Translations under genes and position numbers: made by a program
Notes under the pieces: model-generated
What the model was told of the DNA's origin: nothing
The model's input: only the letters and a program-made list of their open reading frames with translations
The model's database searches: none
Part shown: positions 25,231 to 33,421 of the stretch, piece after piece
Layout of the letters: each line of letters starts with the position of its first letter
Position numbering within the stretch: position 1 is the first letter of the stretch
Origin: Mesorhizobium intechi
GTDB taxonomy: Bacteria > Pseudomonadota > Alphaproteobacteria > Rhizobiales > Rhizobiaceae
NCBI RefSeq assembly: GCF_002879535.1
Contig: NZ_PNOT02000252.1
Span: forward strand, 2,884-36,304
Length of the DNA stretch: 33,421 bases
Reading direction: 5' to 3'

Positions 25231-25303
25231 TCTTGAACGGCGGTCCTATACGTCAAACACGGCCTGTACGCAACACCTGAAGCCGTGCGGCGCTCTGTCC
25301 CGA

Positions 25304-25930
25304 TCAGGGCAGCGTGAACCACACCGGCAGCATGCCGGACTGCTGCGCGCCGTCGATCAGTTCGAAGGCCGGCAGGGCGATCAGGAACACCAGACCATCG
25401 AGCAGCGTGGTCAACAACAGGCGCGGCTTGAAGCTGCCGGTGTCGCCCTCCTGATAGAGGGAAAGCTTCGGGAAGAAGCGCGGCACCGTGTTCAAATAGG
25501 CCTGATAGGGCGCGCCGAGCGCTTCCTTGAGGAATTTCTCCTCGCGCAGGATGACGATATGGAAGGCGCCGGCGCACAGCAGTGCGAACAGGATGATGCC
25601 CGAGAACGAGCCGATTTGCGCGCCCACGCCAGCCGCGGCCACTGTCGAGAACACATAGAGCGGGTTGCGGGTGATCGAATAGGGCCCGCCGGTGACCACC
25701 TGGGAGGATTTGCGCCCGCCTATGTAGAGCGTCGCCCAAAGCCGGCCGACGATGCCGAGGAAGATCAGCAGAACGCCGAACATTTCGATTGTCTCATGCA
25801 CGGGCGTGTCGGGCGGGAAGGTCGATTGGCCGAACAGCAGCGCCAGAAACAGCACCACCACGAGCACGGCAAGCACCAGCCGACGCATCTGCTGGTAGTT
25901 GCCCAGCCCGTATTTGAGTTCGTTGTCCAA
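25304..25930 (-). CDS. Isoprenylcysteine carboxyl methyltransferase-like membrane protein
   Basis: A 208-residue polytopic membrane protein of the ICMT/PEMT-like superfamily, which transfers methyl groups from S-adenosylmethionine. Hydrophobic helices are seen near 17-35, 50-70, 88-125 and 175-195. The family motifs are GGPYSITRNPLYVFS (about 81-95) and the C-terminal EEKFLKEALGAPYQAYLNTV with a final VPRFFP. Bacteria lack prenylated CAAX proteins of the usual kind, so the substrate is probably a lipid or small molecule. It lies between infC and rpmI on the same strand, but hairpins on both sides suggest its own transcript. The start ATG at 25930 gives a normal length. Confidence 0.85.
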   Translation of the reverse strand: MDNELKYGLGNYQQMRRLVLAVLVVVLFLALLFGQSTFPPDTPVHETIEMFGVLLIFLGIVGRLWATLYIGGRKSSQVVTGGPYSITRNPLYVFSTVAAAGVGAQIGSFSGIILFALLCAGAFHIVILREEKFLKEALGAPYQAYLNTVPRFFPKLSLYQEGDTGSFKPRLLLTTLLDGLVFLIALPAFELIDGAQQSGMLPVWFTLP

Positions 25931-25978
25931 GCGGTGTCCGATCGTCGAAGAGCTTAGCCGGCGATCGCAGCTTCAGCC

Positions 25979-26012
25979 AAGAAAACAGGCGCCCCGCCGA
26001 TCGCCGGGACGC
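25979..26012 (-). terminator. Probable infC terminator
   Basis: GCGCCCCG (25989-25996) pairs with CGGGACGC (26005-26012) with one mismatch. On the minus strand the stem is followed by CTGTTTTCTT. It lies about 80 bases after the infC stop. The rest of 25931-26092 shows no other feature. Confidence 0.55.
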
Positions 26013-26092
26013 TCTGCAAGACAATTCAGGCGGATTTGGAGCGCTGGTCGCGCCTGACTTTATCGTGATCTAGTGCGTTGTTTCAGCACACC

Positions 26093-26629
26093 TTAGCGCG
26101 GCGCCAGCACCATCATCATCTGGCGGCCTTCGAGCTTCGGCTCCGCCTCGACCTTGGCTATGGTCGCCACTTCCTCGCGCACCTTGTTCAGAAGCTGCAT
26201 GCCGAGTTCCATATGCGCCATCTCGCGGCCACGGAAGCGCAGCGTCAGCTTGACCTTGTCTCCCTCCTCGAAGAAGCGGCGAACCGCCTTCATCTTGGTC
26301 TCGTAGTCATGGCTGTCGATGTTCGGGCGCATCTTGATCTCCTTGATCTCGATGACCTTCTGATTCTTGCGCGCCTCGGCCGCCTTCTTCTGGTTGGCGT
26401 ATTTCAACTTGCCGAGATCGAGGATCTTTACGACGGGCGGTACCGCATTGGGCGATATCTCAACGAGATCGAGCCCGGCCTCTTCGGCGAGCAGCAATGC
26501 GTCGTTGATGGAAACATCGCCGCGGTTCTGGCCTTCGGCGTCGATAAGCTGGACCCGGGGAACCCGGATGTCACGGTTGGAGCGCGGCCCATCCTTGGTC
26601 GGCGCCGCTGCTTTGAAAGGTCTGCGAAT
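26093..26629 (-). CDS. infC: Translation initiation factor IF-3 (ATT start)
   Basis: IF-3 binds the 30S subunit, blocks premature 50S joining and checks start codons. No ATG, GTG or TTG gives a full-length protein: the first ATG would begin at MLLAEEAG and remove half the N-domain. Reading from ATT at 26629-26627 yields 178 residues, the normal length, opening [27 protein letters not shown] lies at 26638-26644, 9 bases upstream. The N-domain ([31 protein letters not shown]), linker ([15 protein letters not shown]) and C-domain ([30 protein letters not shown]) are complete. An AUU start lets IF-3 limit its own translation in E. coli, and the same logic is expected here. Confidence 0.95.
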   Translation of the reverse strand: MRRPFKAAAPTKDGPRSNRDIRVPRVQLIDAEGQNRGDVSINDALLLAEEAGLDLVEISPNAVPPVVKILDLGKLKYANQKKAAEARKNQKVIEIKEIKMRPNIDSHDYETKMKAVRRFFEEGDKVKLTLRFRGREMAHMELGMQLLNKVREEVATIAKVEAEPKLEGRQMMMVLAPR

Positions 26630-26637
26630 GGTCGTGG

Positions 26638-26644
26638 TCTCCTT
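26638..26644 (-). promoter_or_regulatory. Ribosome binding site that fixes the infC ATT start
   Basis: AAGGAGA on the minus strand stands 9 bases before the ATT codon at 26627-26629. No comparable site precedes the internal ATG at 26497. This supports the non-canonical start. The remaining 26645-26851 is the divergent control region of infC and the hydrolase gene, with no clear -35/-10 by eye. Confidence 0.8.
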
Positions 26645-26851
26645 GGCCGTTTCGTTCAGGATTTGTCGGTCTTGATGCGTGGACGCGCCAATGTGGTGAG
26701 CGCGCGGGCGGAGTCAATAGCACAGCATTGACAGAAAATCACCCTGATCACCGCCTGCGCCAAACAAAGAAACCGCGCGGGCACTTTTCGCCACGCCCGT
26801 GGCTGTGGCACAAGAACCGCCGAGCCAGAAGAGGGGCCTGAGGAAAAAGCC

Positions 26852-27634
26852 ATGACTGTCACGCCCCCAACCTTCCTCGATGTCGACGGATCGCGCATCG
26901 CGGTGCGCCATTGCGCGGGTTCGACGCCCGGCATCGTCTGGCTCGGCGGCTACAAGTCGGACATGCTCGGCACCAAAGCGCAGACACTGTCGGATTGGGC
27001 GGCAAGAGAAGGCCGCGCCTTCCTGCGCCACGACTATTCCGGTCATGGCGAATCCGGCGGCGCTTTTTCCGGCGGCACGATTTCGAGATGGCTTTCGCAA
27101 AGCCTCGCTGTGTTCCGGAAGTTTGCCAAGGGCAACCAGATCCTGGTCGGCTCGTCGATGGGCGCCTGGATCGCGCTGCGCATGGTGCAGGAATTGCGCA
27201 AGGCGGGCGACGCAAGCGTCGTCGGCATGGTGCTGCTGGCGCCGGCGCCGGATTTTACCTCGGAGCTGGTCGAACCGGTGCTGACCGAGGCGCAAAAGCG
27301 CGACCTCGCCGAGAAGGGCTTCTTCGCCGAGCCCTCCGATTATTCAGCTGAGCCCTATATCTATACACGCGCGCTGATCGAGGACGGGCGCGTCAACCGG
27401 GTGATGACCGGTCCGATCGACACGCATTGCCCGGTCCATATCCTGCAAGGACTGGCCGATCCGGACGTGCCGTCGAGCCATGCGCTGAAGCTGGTCAGCC
27501 TGCTGCCGGCCGACGATGTCACGCTGTCGCTCATTCCGGACGGCGATCACCGCCTGTCGCGGCCGCAGGACCTCGACATGCTGGTGCGGGCGGTCGGCGA
27601 CTTGGCCGGCCGAGGGGCCGGGCGGGGCAACTGA
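26852..27634 (+). CDS. Alpha/beta hydrolase, ABHD10-like
   Basis: A 260-residue serine hydrolase with the nucleophile Ser102 in VGSSMGAW, an acid in LADPDVP (Asp203 or Asp205) and His233 in IPDGDHRLSRPQD. The opening segment IVWLGGYKSDMLGTKA and RHDYSGHGESGG resemble the mitochondrial ABHD10 group, which removes acyl groups from proteins or small molecules. It has no signal peptide and should be cytoplasmic. It is divergent from infC across 222 bases and is followed after 2 bases by the BenE-like transporter gene, so the two are almost certainly co-transcribed. The ribosome site is modest (GAGG about 9 bases before the ATG). Confidence 0.88.
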   Translation: MTVTPPTFLDVDGSRIAVRHCAGSTPGIVWLGGYKSDMLGTKAQTLSDWAAREGRAFLRHDYSGHGESGGAFSGGTISRWLSQSLAVFRKFAKGNQILVGSSMGAWIALRMVQELRKAGDASVVGMVLLAPAPDFTSELVEPVLTEAQKRDLAEKGFFAEPSDYSAEPYIYTRALIEDGRVNRVMTGPIDTHCPVHILQGLADPDVPSSHALKLVSLLPADDVTLSLIPDGDHRLSRPQDLDMLVRAVGDLAGRGAGRGN

Positions 27635-27636
27635 TC

Positions 27637-28779
27637 ATGCGCCTTTCCATCCCCATATCCGCCTTCGTTGCGGCAATTGTCGGCTTTGGCGGCACGCTGG
27701 CCATCGTCATTGCCGCCGCGCACGCGGTCGGCGCGACGCAAATTCAGACCGCGAGCTGGGTGACGACCATCTGCCTCGCCATGGCGATCGAAAGCCTGTG
27801 GCTGTCGTGGCGCACGAAAATGCCTGTCATCACCGCCTGGTCGACGCCGGGTCTTGCACTGATGGCGGCATCGAGCGGCTTTTCGATAGGCGAGGCGGTC
27901 GCCGCCTTCATCGTCACCGCCGTCCTGCTGATCGCCACCGGCCTGTTCCGGCCCCTGACGCAACTGATCTCCAGGATACCGCCCTCGGTCGCTTCCGGCA
28001 TGCTGGCCGGCATCGTTGTCACCTTCGCCCTCAACGCGGTCAAGACCGTTCCAGTCGATCCCTGGCTGATCCTGCCGCTGATCGCGGCGTTCTTCGTCAT
28101 CCGCCTGTTCAATCCGGCACTGTCGGTGCTGGCCGTGCTTGTCGGCGGCGGCCTCGCGGCGTTTCTGACCGGCCGCGTCGGCGGCCTGCCGACACCGGAA
28201 CTGTCGACGCTGACGCTGATCGTGCCTGATTTCACCGCCAAGGCGATGATCGGCCTGGCGTTGCCGCTCTATCTCGTCACCATGGCCTCGCAGAACCTGT
28301 CGGGGCTGGCGGTGCTGCGCGCCGCCGGCTACCATCCGGAGCCCGGGCCGCTGATCGGCGTCACCGGCCTGTTTTCCCTGCTGTCGGCGCCATTCGGTGG
28401 CTCGACGACGAATCTGGCGGCGATTTCGGCGGCGATCTGCACCGGGCCGGACGTCCATCCCGACCCCGCCGAGCGCTGGAAGACCGGCCCTTTTTATGCG
28501 CTCGCCTATCTCATCTTCGCGATTTTCGGCGCCTCCCTGGTGGCGATCTTCGCCGTCCTGCCGCAGAGCCTGATCGTGCTGGTGGCGGGTCTGGCGCTGA
28601 TGGCATCGCTCGCCAACGCGCTGGCGATCGCGCTGAAGGACGAGGGCGATCGCATGGCCGCCACCGTCACCTTCGTCGTCACCGCTTCGGGGCTCACCCT
28701 GTTCGGTGTTGGCGCGGCATTCTGGGGGCTGATCGCCGGGCTGGTCGTGCTTTTCCTCGACAGGCTCAAAAAGCGATAA
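27637..28779 (+). CDS. BenE family benzoate/H+ symporter-like transporter
   Basis: A 380-residue inner-membrane protein, almost wholly hydrophobic, with 11-12 predicted helices and the BenE pattern: WVTTICLAMAIESLWLSWRT, PVITAWSTPGLALMA, PPSVASGMLAGIV, LVTMASQNLSGLAVLRAAGY, SAPFGGSTTNLAAISAAICTGPD and HPDPAERWKTG. The prototype imports benzoate with protons. No aromatic degradation genes are nearby, so the substrate may be another small organic acid. The ATG comes 2 bases after the hydrolase stop. A substrate processed by the hydrolase is a reasonable guess but unproven. Confidence 0.9.
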   Translation: MRLSIPISAFVAAIVGFGGTLAIVIAAAHAVGATQIQTASWVTTICLAMAIESLWLSWRTKMPVITAWSTPGLALMAASSGFSIGEAVAAFIVTAVLLIATGLFRPLTQLISRIPPSVASGMLAGIVVTFALNAVKTVPVDPWLILPLIAAFFVIRLFNPALSVLAVLVGGGLAAFLTGRVGGLPTPELSTLTLIVPDFTAKAMIGLALPLYLVTMASQNLSGLAVLRAAGYHPEPGPLIGVTGLFSLLSAPFGGSTTNLAAISAAICTGPDVHPDPAERWKTGPFYALAYLIFAIFGASLVAIFAVLPQSLIVLVAGLALMASLANALAIALKDEGDRMAATVTFVVTASGLTLFGVGAAFWGLIAGLVVLFLDRLKKR

Positions 28780-28896
28780 TCATTTCAGGCTCTTGTCTGG
28801 TTTTGGCGGATATTGTCTTGAATCGCCGTTTTCGCCTTCCCATTTCGATTCCACGCAGCCGGTCCTGGCTGTCTCCAACCGAAGGAATGGGAGAAA

Positions 28897-29379
28897 ATGA
28901 ACACATCTGCATTGATCCGCCCGGCCTGGACGCCGGCAACCATCGCGTTGATGGTGATCGGCTTCATGGTGTTCTGGCCGCTCGGCTTCGCCATGCTCGC
29001 CTACATCATCTGGGGCGATCGGCTCGACGGCTTCAAGCGTGACGTCAACCGCGCGACCGACGGCATCTTCGCCGGCTGCCGCCGCGGTTCCGACAAGGCC
29101 GCGCGCTGGGGCAATGGCTCCGCCCGCACCGGCAACGTCGCTTTCGACGACTGGCGCGAAAAGGAGCTCGAGCGCCTCGCCGAGGAACGCCGCAAGCTCG
29201 ACGACATGCTGACCGAGTTCGACGACTATGCCCGCGAACTGCGTCGCGCCAAGGATCAGGACGAGTTCGACCGCTTCATGGCGAACCGCAACAAGTCGAC
29301 CGCTCCGGCGAAGACCGACCCGAGCACCGGCACGACGCCGACCAAGCGTGGCAAGGGCTCGAACCTGCTTGACGACTGA
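28897..29379 (+). CDS. DUF2852 family membrane protein
   Basis: A 160-residue protein with an N-terminal hydrophobic region (about 13-40, starting TIALMVIGFMVFWPLGFAML) followed by IIWGDRLDGFKRDV, the mark of the alphaproteobacterial DUF2852 family. The segment WREKELERLAEERRKLDDML is strongly charged and probably coiled-coil (about 85-125). The tail is low-complexity and basic. It is expected in the inner membrane with the long C-terminal part in the cytoplasm. Function is unknown. GGGAGAAA precedes the ATG. It is followed by a composite repeat and a clear terminator, so it is probably a single transcription unit. Confidence 0.85.
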   Translation: MNTSALIRPAWTPATIALMVIGFMVFWPLGFAMLAYIIWGDRLDGFKRDVNRATDGIFAGCRRGSDKAARWGNGSARTGNVAFDDWREKELERLAEERRKLDDMLTEFDDYARELRRAKDQDEFDRFMANRNKSTAPAKTDPSTGTTPTKRGKGSNLLDD

Positions 29380-29385
29380 GGCCGA

Positions 29386-29433
29386 GCGCATCGCCCCGAA
29401 AGCCGGAACCGGTTTTTGGAAAAGGTCATGCGC
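29386..29433. repeat. Intergenic palindromic repeat family 1, copy D
   Basis: GCGCAT (29386-29391) and ATGCGC (29428-29433) are the outer arms around GGAACCGGTTTTTGG, the same core as the copies at 5573-5619 and 31363-31408. The inner stem is degenerate. It begins 6 bases after the DUF2852 stop and is joined to a second palindrome at 29446-29489. Confidence 0.75.
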
Positions 29434-29445
29434 CAACTTGAAGTG

Positions 29446-29489
29446 CTACGGCGTCCTTTGCGCGTCTCAGGGGACGCGCGGCGCTGTAG
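29446..29489. repeat. Second palindromic module next to copy D
   Basis: CTAC (29446-29449) and GTAG (29486-29489) flank GCGCGTC (29460-29466) and GACGCGC (29473-29479), a perfect 7-bp stem with a 6-base loop. With copy D it makes a composite of about 105 bases in the style of rhizobial intergenic mosaic elements. No other copy of this module is in the window. Confidence 0.65.
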
Positions 29490-29508
29490 GACAGGGCCGA
29501 TCGTGAAA

Positions 29509-29543
29509 AAACGGCGTCGCGCGAGCGGCGCCGTTTCTTTTTT
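29509..29543 (+). terminator. Rho-independent terminator
   Basis: AAACGGCG (29509-29516) pairs with CGCCGTTT (29529-29536), followed by CTTTTTT (29537-29543). This is the clearest + strand terminator in the window. It ends the DUF2852 transcript, about 40 bases before the metalloprotease gene. Confidence 0.85.
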
Positions 29544-29581
29544 GTTCTGGTCGTTTTTCTCGAATCGCGTATCGTCCCGCC

Positions 29582-30340
29582 ATGACCATCGGATTCTTCC
29601 GCAATCTGACGAAGCCCAAGGCCACGCCCGTCGTGGAGCGCGAATATTGCGTCGCCGGTCGCACGTTGCCGCTCAAGATCGTCGAGAGCGCCCGGGCACG
29701 GCGCCTGACGCTGCGCATCGATTCCGGCGGCCAGGGCCTGCGCATCACCGTGCCGCCCGGCCTGCGCCGTGGTGAGGTGGACAGGTTCCTCGACCGCCAT
29801 CAGGATTGGCTGGAGCAGCGCCTCGCCAAGGTGCCGACGCGCCCGCAAGTTCGGCCGGGCATCAAGATCCCGATCCGCGGCGTGCCGCACCGCATCGTCC
29901 ATGAGCCGTCAAAGCGCGGCACGGTGGCGGTATCGCGCGACGAGCGCGGCCCGCTGCTGATCGTGCATGGTGACCGTGTGCACCTGCCGCGCCGCATCGC
30001 CGACTTCCTGAAGCGCGAGGCCAAGAAGGAAATCGAGAAGCTGGTGATCAAGCACACCGAGGCGCTCGGCAAGCGCGCCAAGGCGATCCGCTACAAGGAC
30101 ACGTCCAGCCGCTGGGGCTCCTGCACCTCGGAAGGCAATCTCTCCTTCTCCTGGCGCATCATGATGGCGCCGCAGCCGGTCATAAATTACCTCGTCGCGC
30201 ACGAGGTGGCGCATCTCAAGGAGATGAACCACGGCCCGAAATTCTGGAAACTGTGCGAAAAACTCTGCCCCGACACCGACCGCTGCAAGGACTGGCTGAA
30301 GCGCAATGGCGGCGCCCTGCAGGCGATCGTGTTCGAGTAG
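29582..30340 (+). CDS. YgjP/SprT-like zinc metalloprotease (DUF45)
   Basis: A 252-residue protein of the YgjP-type M48-like family. The zinc site is HEVAH (207-211) with the third ligand His217 in EMNHGPKFW, and the upstream motif SSRWGSCTSEGNLSFSWRIM (175-194) is diagnostic for the group. The N-terminal half is a basic beta-rich domain (ARRLTLRIDSGGQGLRITVP). It has no signal peptide. Close homologues often lie near restriction or DNA-repair genes in other bacteria, but not here. No strong ribosome site is visible before the ATG at 29582. Its stop codon abuts, base to base, the stop of the convergent small gene. Confidence 0.9.
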   Translation: MTIGFFRNLTKPKATPVVEREYCVAGRTLPLKIVESARARRLTLRIDSGGQGLRITVPPGLRRGEVDRFLDRHQDWLEQRLAKVPTRPQVRPGIKIPIRGVPHRIVHEPSKRGTVAVSRDERGPLLIVHGDRVHLPRRIADFLKREAKKEIEKLVIKHTEALGKRAKAIRYKDTSSRWGSCTSEGNLSFSWRIMMAPQPVINYLVAHEVAHLKEMNHGPKFWKLCEKLCPDTDRCKDWLKRNGGALQAIVFE

Positions 30341-30559
30341 TCAGTCGTCATTCGCGGCGTTGAGTTCGTCCGGCCGCAGGCCCTCATCGCCGTGATGCGG
30401 CCAGGGCAGGAAATTCCGGTCGAATTCATCGCTGCCGAAATAGTCGAGCGCCCGATGCCCTTCGGCGCCGTTGAAGGCGGCTTTGTCCATCAGATGGGCG
30501 ATGACCTCGCGCGCCTGCGCGATCTTCTGCTTCAGTTCCGCAACCGTTCTGTCGGCCAT
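30341..30559 (-). CDS. Small hypothetical protein
   Basis: A 72-residue acidic protein starting MADRTVAELKQKIAQAREVI, with an N-terminal helix and a C-terminal half rich in Asp, Glu and aromatics (ALDYFGSDEFDRNFLPWPHH). No known domain is recognised. GGGAGAA lies about 6 bases before the ATG at 30559 and supports translation. An ATG seven codons earlier is in frame but has no such site. It is convergent with the metalloprotease gene, with no base between the two stop codons, and its 5' end faces trpF across 126 bases. Confidence 0.75.
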   Translation of the reverse strand: MADRTVAELKQKIAQAREVIAHLMDKAAFNGAEGHRALDYFGSDEFDRNFLPWPHHGDEGLRPDELNAANDD

Positions 30560-30685
30560 GATCGTTCTCCCGCCCTGCACGCTGCCAGTTAATCCGGTCC
30601 ATCAAATAGGTAGCGTCTTTGGCGTTGCCGGCAAACAGTATGCTTTTTCTCGACTCTGTCTCGATTTCATGCCAATTCCCGCGCC

Positions 30686-31345
30686 ATGGCGCTCGACATC
30701 AAAATCTGCGGCTTGAAGACCGACCAGGCTATGGCCGCGGCGCTCGCCGGCGGCGCCAGCCATGTCGGCTTTATCTTCTTCGCGAAGAGCCCGCGTTATG
30801 TCGAGCCGGCGGAAGCCGGCCGTCTGCGCGAAGCCGCGCGCGGCAGGGCCCTGGCGGTTGCCGTGACGGTCGATGCAACCGACGCCTTCCTGGACGGGAT
30901 TGTCGAAAGAATGCAGCCCGACATGTTGCAACTGCACGGCTCGGAAACCCCCGAGCGGGTGGCTGAGCTGAAAGCCCGTTATGGCTTGCCGGTGATGAAG
31001 GCATTGCCGCTCGGCGAGGCCTCCGACCTCGACCGGATGGAGCCGTTCATCGGCATTGCCGACCGGTTCCTGTTCGACGCCAAGCCGCCGAAAGGCTCCG
31101 AGCTGCCGGGCGGCAATGGCGTCGCCTTCGACTGGCGCATCCTTGCCGGCCTTGACGGCGGCGTCGATTACATGCTTTCCGGTGGGCTCAACGCCGCTAA
31201 TATCGGCGATGCCCTTCGGCTTGCGAACCCGCCCGGAATAGACATTTCTTCCGGTGTGGAAAGCGCGCCGGGCGTCAAGGACCCGGCGTTGATCGAGCAG
31301 TTTTTCCGGGCCGTCCGGGCAGCACGCGACGACCGCGCCGCCTGA
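30686..31345 (+). CDS. trpF: Phosphoribosylanthranilate isomerase
   Basis: Catalyses the Amadori rearrangement of phosphoribosylanthranilate to CdRP, the third step of tryptophan synthesis. The 219-residue TIM barrel has the catalytic cysteine Cys8 in [11 protein letters not shown] and catalytic Asp131 in [16 protein letters not shown]. Phosphate-binding loops are [10 protein letters not shown] and [16 protein letters not shown]. It leads the trpF-trpB-trpA series. The gap to trpB is 91 bases and holds a palindromic repeat. No leader peptide or attenuator is seen upstream, and no good ribosome site precedes the ATG. Confidence 0.96.
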   Translation: MALDIKICGLKTDQAMAAALAGGASHVGFIFFAKSPRYVEPAEAGRLREAARGRALAVAVTVDATDAFLDGIVERMQPDMLQLHGSETPERVAELKARYGLPVMKALPLGEASDLDRMEPFIGIADRFLFDAKPPKGSELPGGNGVAFDWRILAGLDGGVDYMLSGGLNAANIGDALRLANPPGIDISSGVESAPGVKDPALIEQFFRAVRAARDDRAA

Positions 31346-31362
31346 GCATGGTTCCAATCAGA

Positions 31363-31408
31363 GCATGTCCCGGAAAAGTGGAATCCGGTTTTCCGGACAA
31401 GGACATGC
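31363..31408. repeat. Intergenic palindromic repeat family 1, copy E
   Basis: GCATGTCC (31363-31370) pairs with GGACATGC (31401-31408), and CCGGAAAA (31370-31377) with TTTTCCGG (31389-31396). Compared with the copy at 18576-18618, both sides of the stems have changed together, so pairing is kept while the sequence differs. It lies between trpF and trpB. Confidence 0.85.
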
Positions 31409-31436
31409 ACAAAACATAAGATTTAGGAGATCGGCG

Positions 31437-32656
<1,220 letters not shown>

Positions 32657-32657
<1 letters not shown>

Positions 32658-32715
32658 GCCCTTTGGACGGTTTCGATTTGGGAGTTGACTATGAGCAAAA
32701 TTCATCCAAAGGGCC
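32657..32715 (+). promoter_or_regulatory. 11-bp inverted repeat between trpB and trpA
   Basis: GGCCCTTTGGA (32657-32667) and TCCAAAGGGCC (32705-32715) are perfect inverted repeats separated by 37 bases. The right arm contains AAAGGG, the only Shine-Dalgarno-like sequence at proper distance from the trpA ATG. Pairing would hide it. The first base of the left arm is the last base of the trpB stop codon. Confidence 0.7.
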
Positions 32716-32720
32716 AGTAA
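32691..32720 (+). CDS. Nine-codon mini reading frame coupled to trpA
   Basis: ATG at 32691 begins MSKIHPKGQ and stops with TAA at 32718-32720, whose last base is the first base of the trpA ATG (TAATG). GGGAG at 32680-32684 stands 6 bases before its ATG, an ideal ribosome site and better than that of trpA. The frame runs through the right arm of the inverted repeat, so its translation would open the structure and hand ribosomes to trpA. Whether the peptide is made is unknown. Confidence 0.55.
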   Translation: MSKIHPKGQ

Positions 32721-33421
32721 TGACGACGCGCATCGACCGCCGCATGGCGAAGCTGAAGACCGAAGGCCGCCCGGCTCTGGTCACCTATTTCATGGGCGGC
32801 GACCCCGACTACGACACTTCGCTGTCGATCATGAAGGCGCTGCCCGCGGCCGGCTCCGACATCATCGAGCTCGGCATGCCGTTTTCCGATCCGATGGCCG
32901 ACGGCCCGGCCATCCAGGCGGCGGGCCTGCGGGCGCTGAAAGGCGGCCAGACGCTGGTCAAGACGCTGAAGATGGCGTCCGAATTCCGCGCCGGCGACAA
33001 TGAAACGCCGATCGTGCTGATGGGCTATTACAACCCGATCTACATCTACGGCGTCGACCGCTTCCTGAAGGACGCGCTGGCCAGCGGCATCGACGGGCTG
33101 ATCGTCGTCGACCTGCCGCCGGAAATGGACGAGGAACTCTGCATTCCGGCATTGAAGGCCGGCATCAACTTCATCCGGCTGGCGACACCGACCACCGACG
33201 ACAAGCGCCTGCCCAAGGTGCTGCAGAACACGTCCGGCTTCGTTTACTACGTCTCGATGACCGGCATCACCGGCTCGGCGCTGGCCGACACAGGCAAGGT
33301 GGCGGCGGCGGTCAACCGGATCAAGAGCCATACCGACCTGCCGGTCTGCGTCGGCTTCGGCGTCAAGACCGCCGAGCAGGCGCGTGTCATCGGCGCCAAT
33401 GCCGATGGTGTCGTCGTCGGC
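32720..33421 (+). CDS. trpA: Tryptophan synthase alpha chain (partial, runs off the window)
   Basis: Cleaves indole-3-glycerol phosphate to indole and glyceraldehyde 3-phosphate, channelling indole to TrpB. The first 234 codons are present. The catalytic pair is Glu50 in [11 protein letters not shown] and Asp61 in [11 protein letters not shown], one residue on from E. coli Glu49 and Asp60. [20 protein letters not shown] and [12 protein letters not shown] are also typical. The sequence ends in the phosphate-binding region at GADGVVVG-type residues, leaving about 40-45 residues outside. The start ATG overlaps the stop of a 9-codon reading frame. Confidence 0.97.
   Translation, partial: MTTRIDRRMAKLKTEGRPALVTYFMGGDPDYDTSLSIMKALPAAGSDIIELGMPFSDPMADGPAIQAAGLRALKGGQTLVKTLKMASEFRAGDNETPIVLMGYYNPIYIYGVDRFLKDALASGIDGLIVVDLPPEMDEELCIPALKAGINFIRLATPTTDDKRLPKVLQNTSGFVYYVSMTGITGSALADTGKVAAAVNRIKSHTDLPVCVGFGVKTAEQARVIGANADGVVVG

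Noticed and set aside
27637..28779. Firm benzoate transporter assignment (benE)
   Set aside because: The family is clear but no aromatic degradation genes are near, so I give the family name without the gene symbol.

Overview
The window is high-GC, gene-dense chromosomal DNA from an alphaproteobacterium of the order Hyphomicrobiales (Rhizobiales). The protein sequences, the trpF-trpB-trpA order and the short palindromic intergenic repeats fit Mesorhizobium best. That genus call is inference from family resemblance, not from a marker gene. I see no tRNA, rRNA, CRISPR array, insertion sequence, phage gene or plasmid function. Almost everything looks like stable core or near-core chromosome, and no gap exceeds 300 bases.

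Layout. (1) Bases 1-3472: xylose catabolism, with xylulokinase xylB and xylose isomerase xylA on the + strand and a SnoaL-like gene on the - strand between them. (2) 3563-4516: a GNAT acetyltransferase and a small orphan gene. (3) 4531-12435: a carnitine/gamma-butyrobetaine module. A GlxA/CdhR-type AraC regulator is divergent from a + strand operon of BKACE (dehydrocarnitine cleavage), an HD-domain protein, L-carnitine dehydrogenase, an acyl-CoA dehydrogenase, an ADP-forming acyl-CoA synthetase and a CaiD-type hydratase. (4) 12534-20315: accessory metabolism. This holds an HSL-type esterase, a KsdD-like flavoprotein, a Gfo/Idh/MocA oxidoreductase, YceI plus cytochrome b561, a LysR regulator divergent from an aldo/keto reductase, and a nucleotidyltransferase-like protein. 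(5) 20409-26629, all on the - strand: the translation block infC, a membrane ICMT-like protein, rpmI, rplT, pheS, a GFA-like gene and pheT. (6) 26852-30559: an ABHD10-like hydrolase plus a BenE-type transporter, a DUF2852 protein, a YgjP/SprT-type metalloprotease and a small hypothetical. (7) 30686-33421: trpF, trpB and the 5' part of trpA, which runs off the end.

How the genes work together. Region 3 reads as a near-complete route from gamma-butyrobetaine to glycine betaine. The steps are activation by the CoA ligase, dehydrogenation to crotonobetainyl-CoA, hydration to carnitinyl-CoA, release of carnitine, oxidation to 3-dehydrocarnitine, then BKACE cleavage with acetyl-CoA to betainyl-CoA and acetoacetate. 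No betainyl-CoA thioesterase is visible, and the HD-domain protein has no assigned step. Its histidine/aspartate spacing resembles the PhnZ/TmpB diiron oxygenases, and TmpB also acts on a trimethylammonium compound. This is the best candidate for undescribed biochemistry here.

Other points: infC begins with ATT. A GFA-like gene sits between pheS and pheT with 4-base overlaps on both sides. A 9-codon reading frame inside an 11-bp inverted repeat ends on the trpA start codon. At least three families of palindromic intergenic repeats recur, some supplying stop codons or ribosome binding sites to neighbouring genes.
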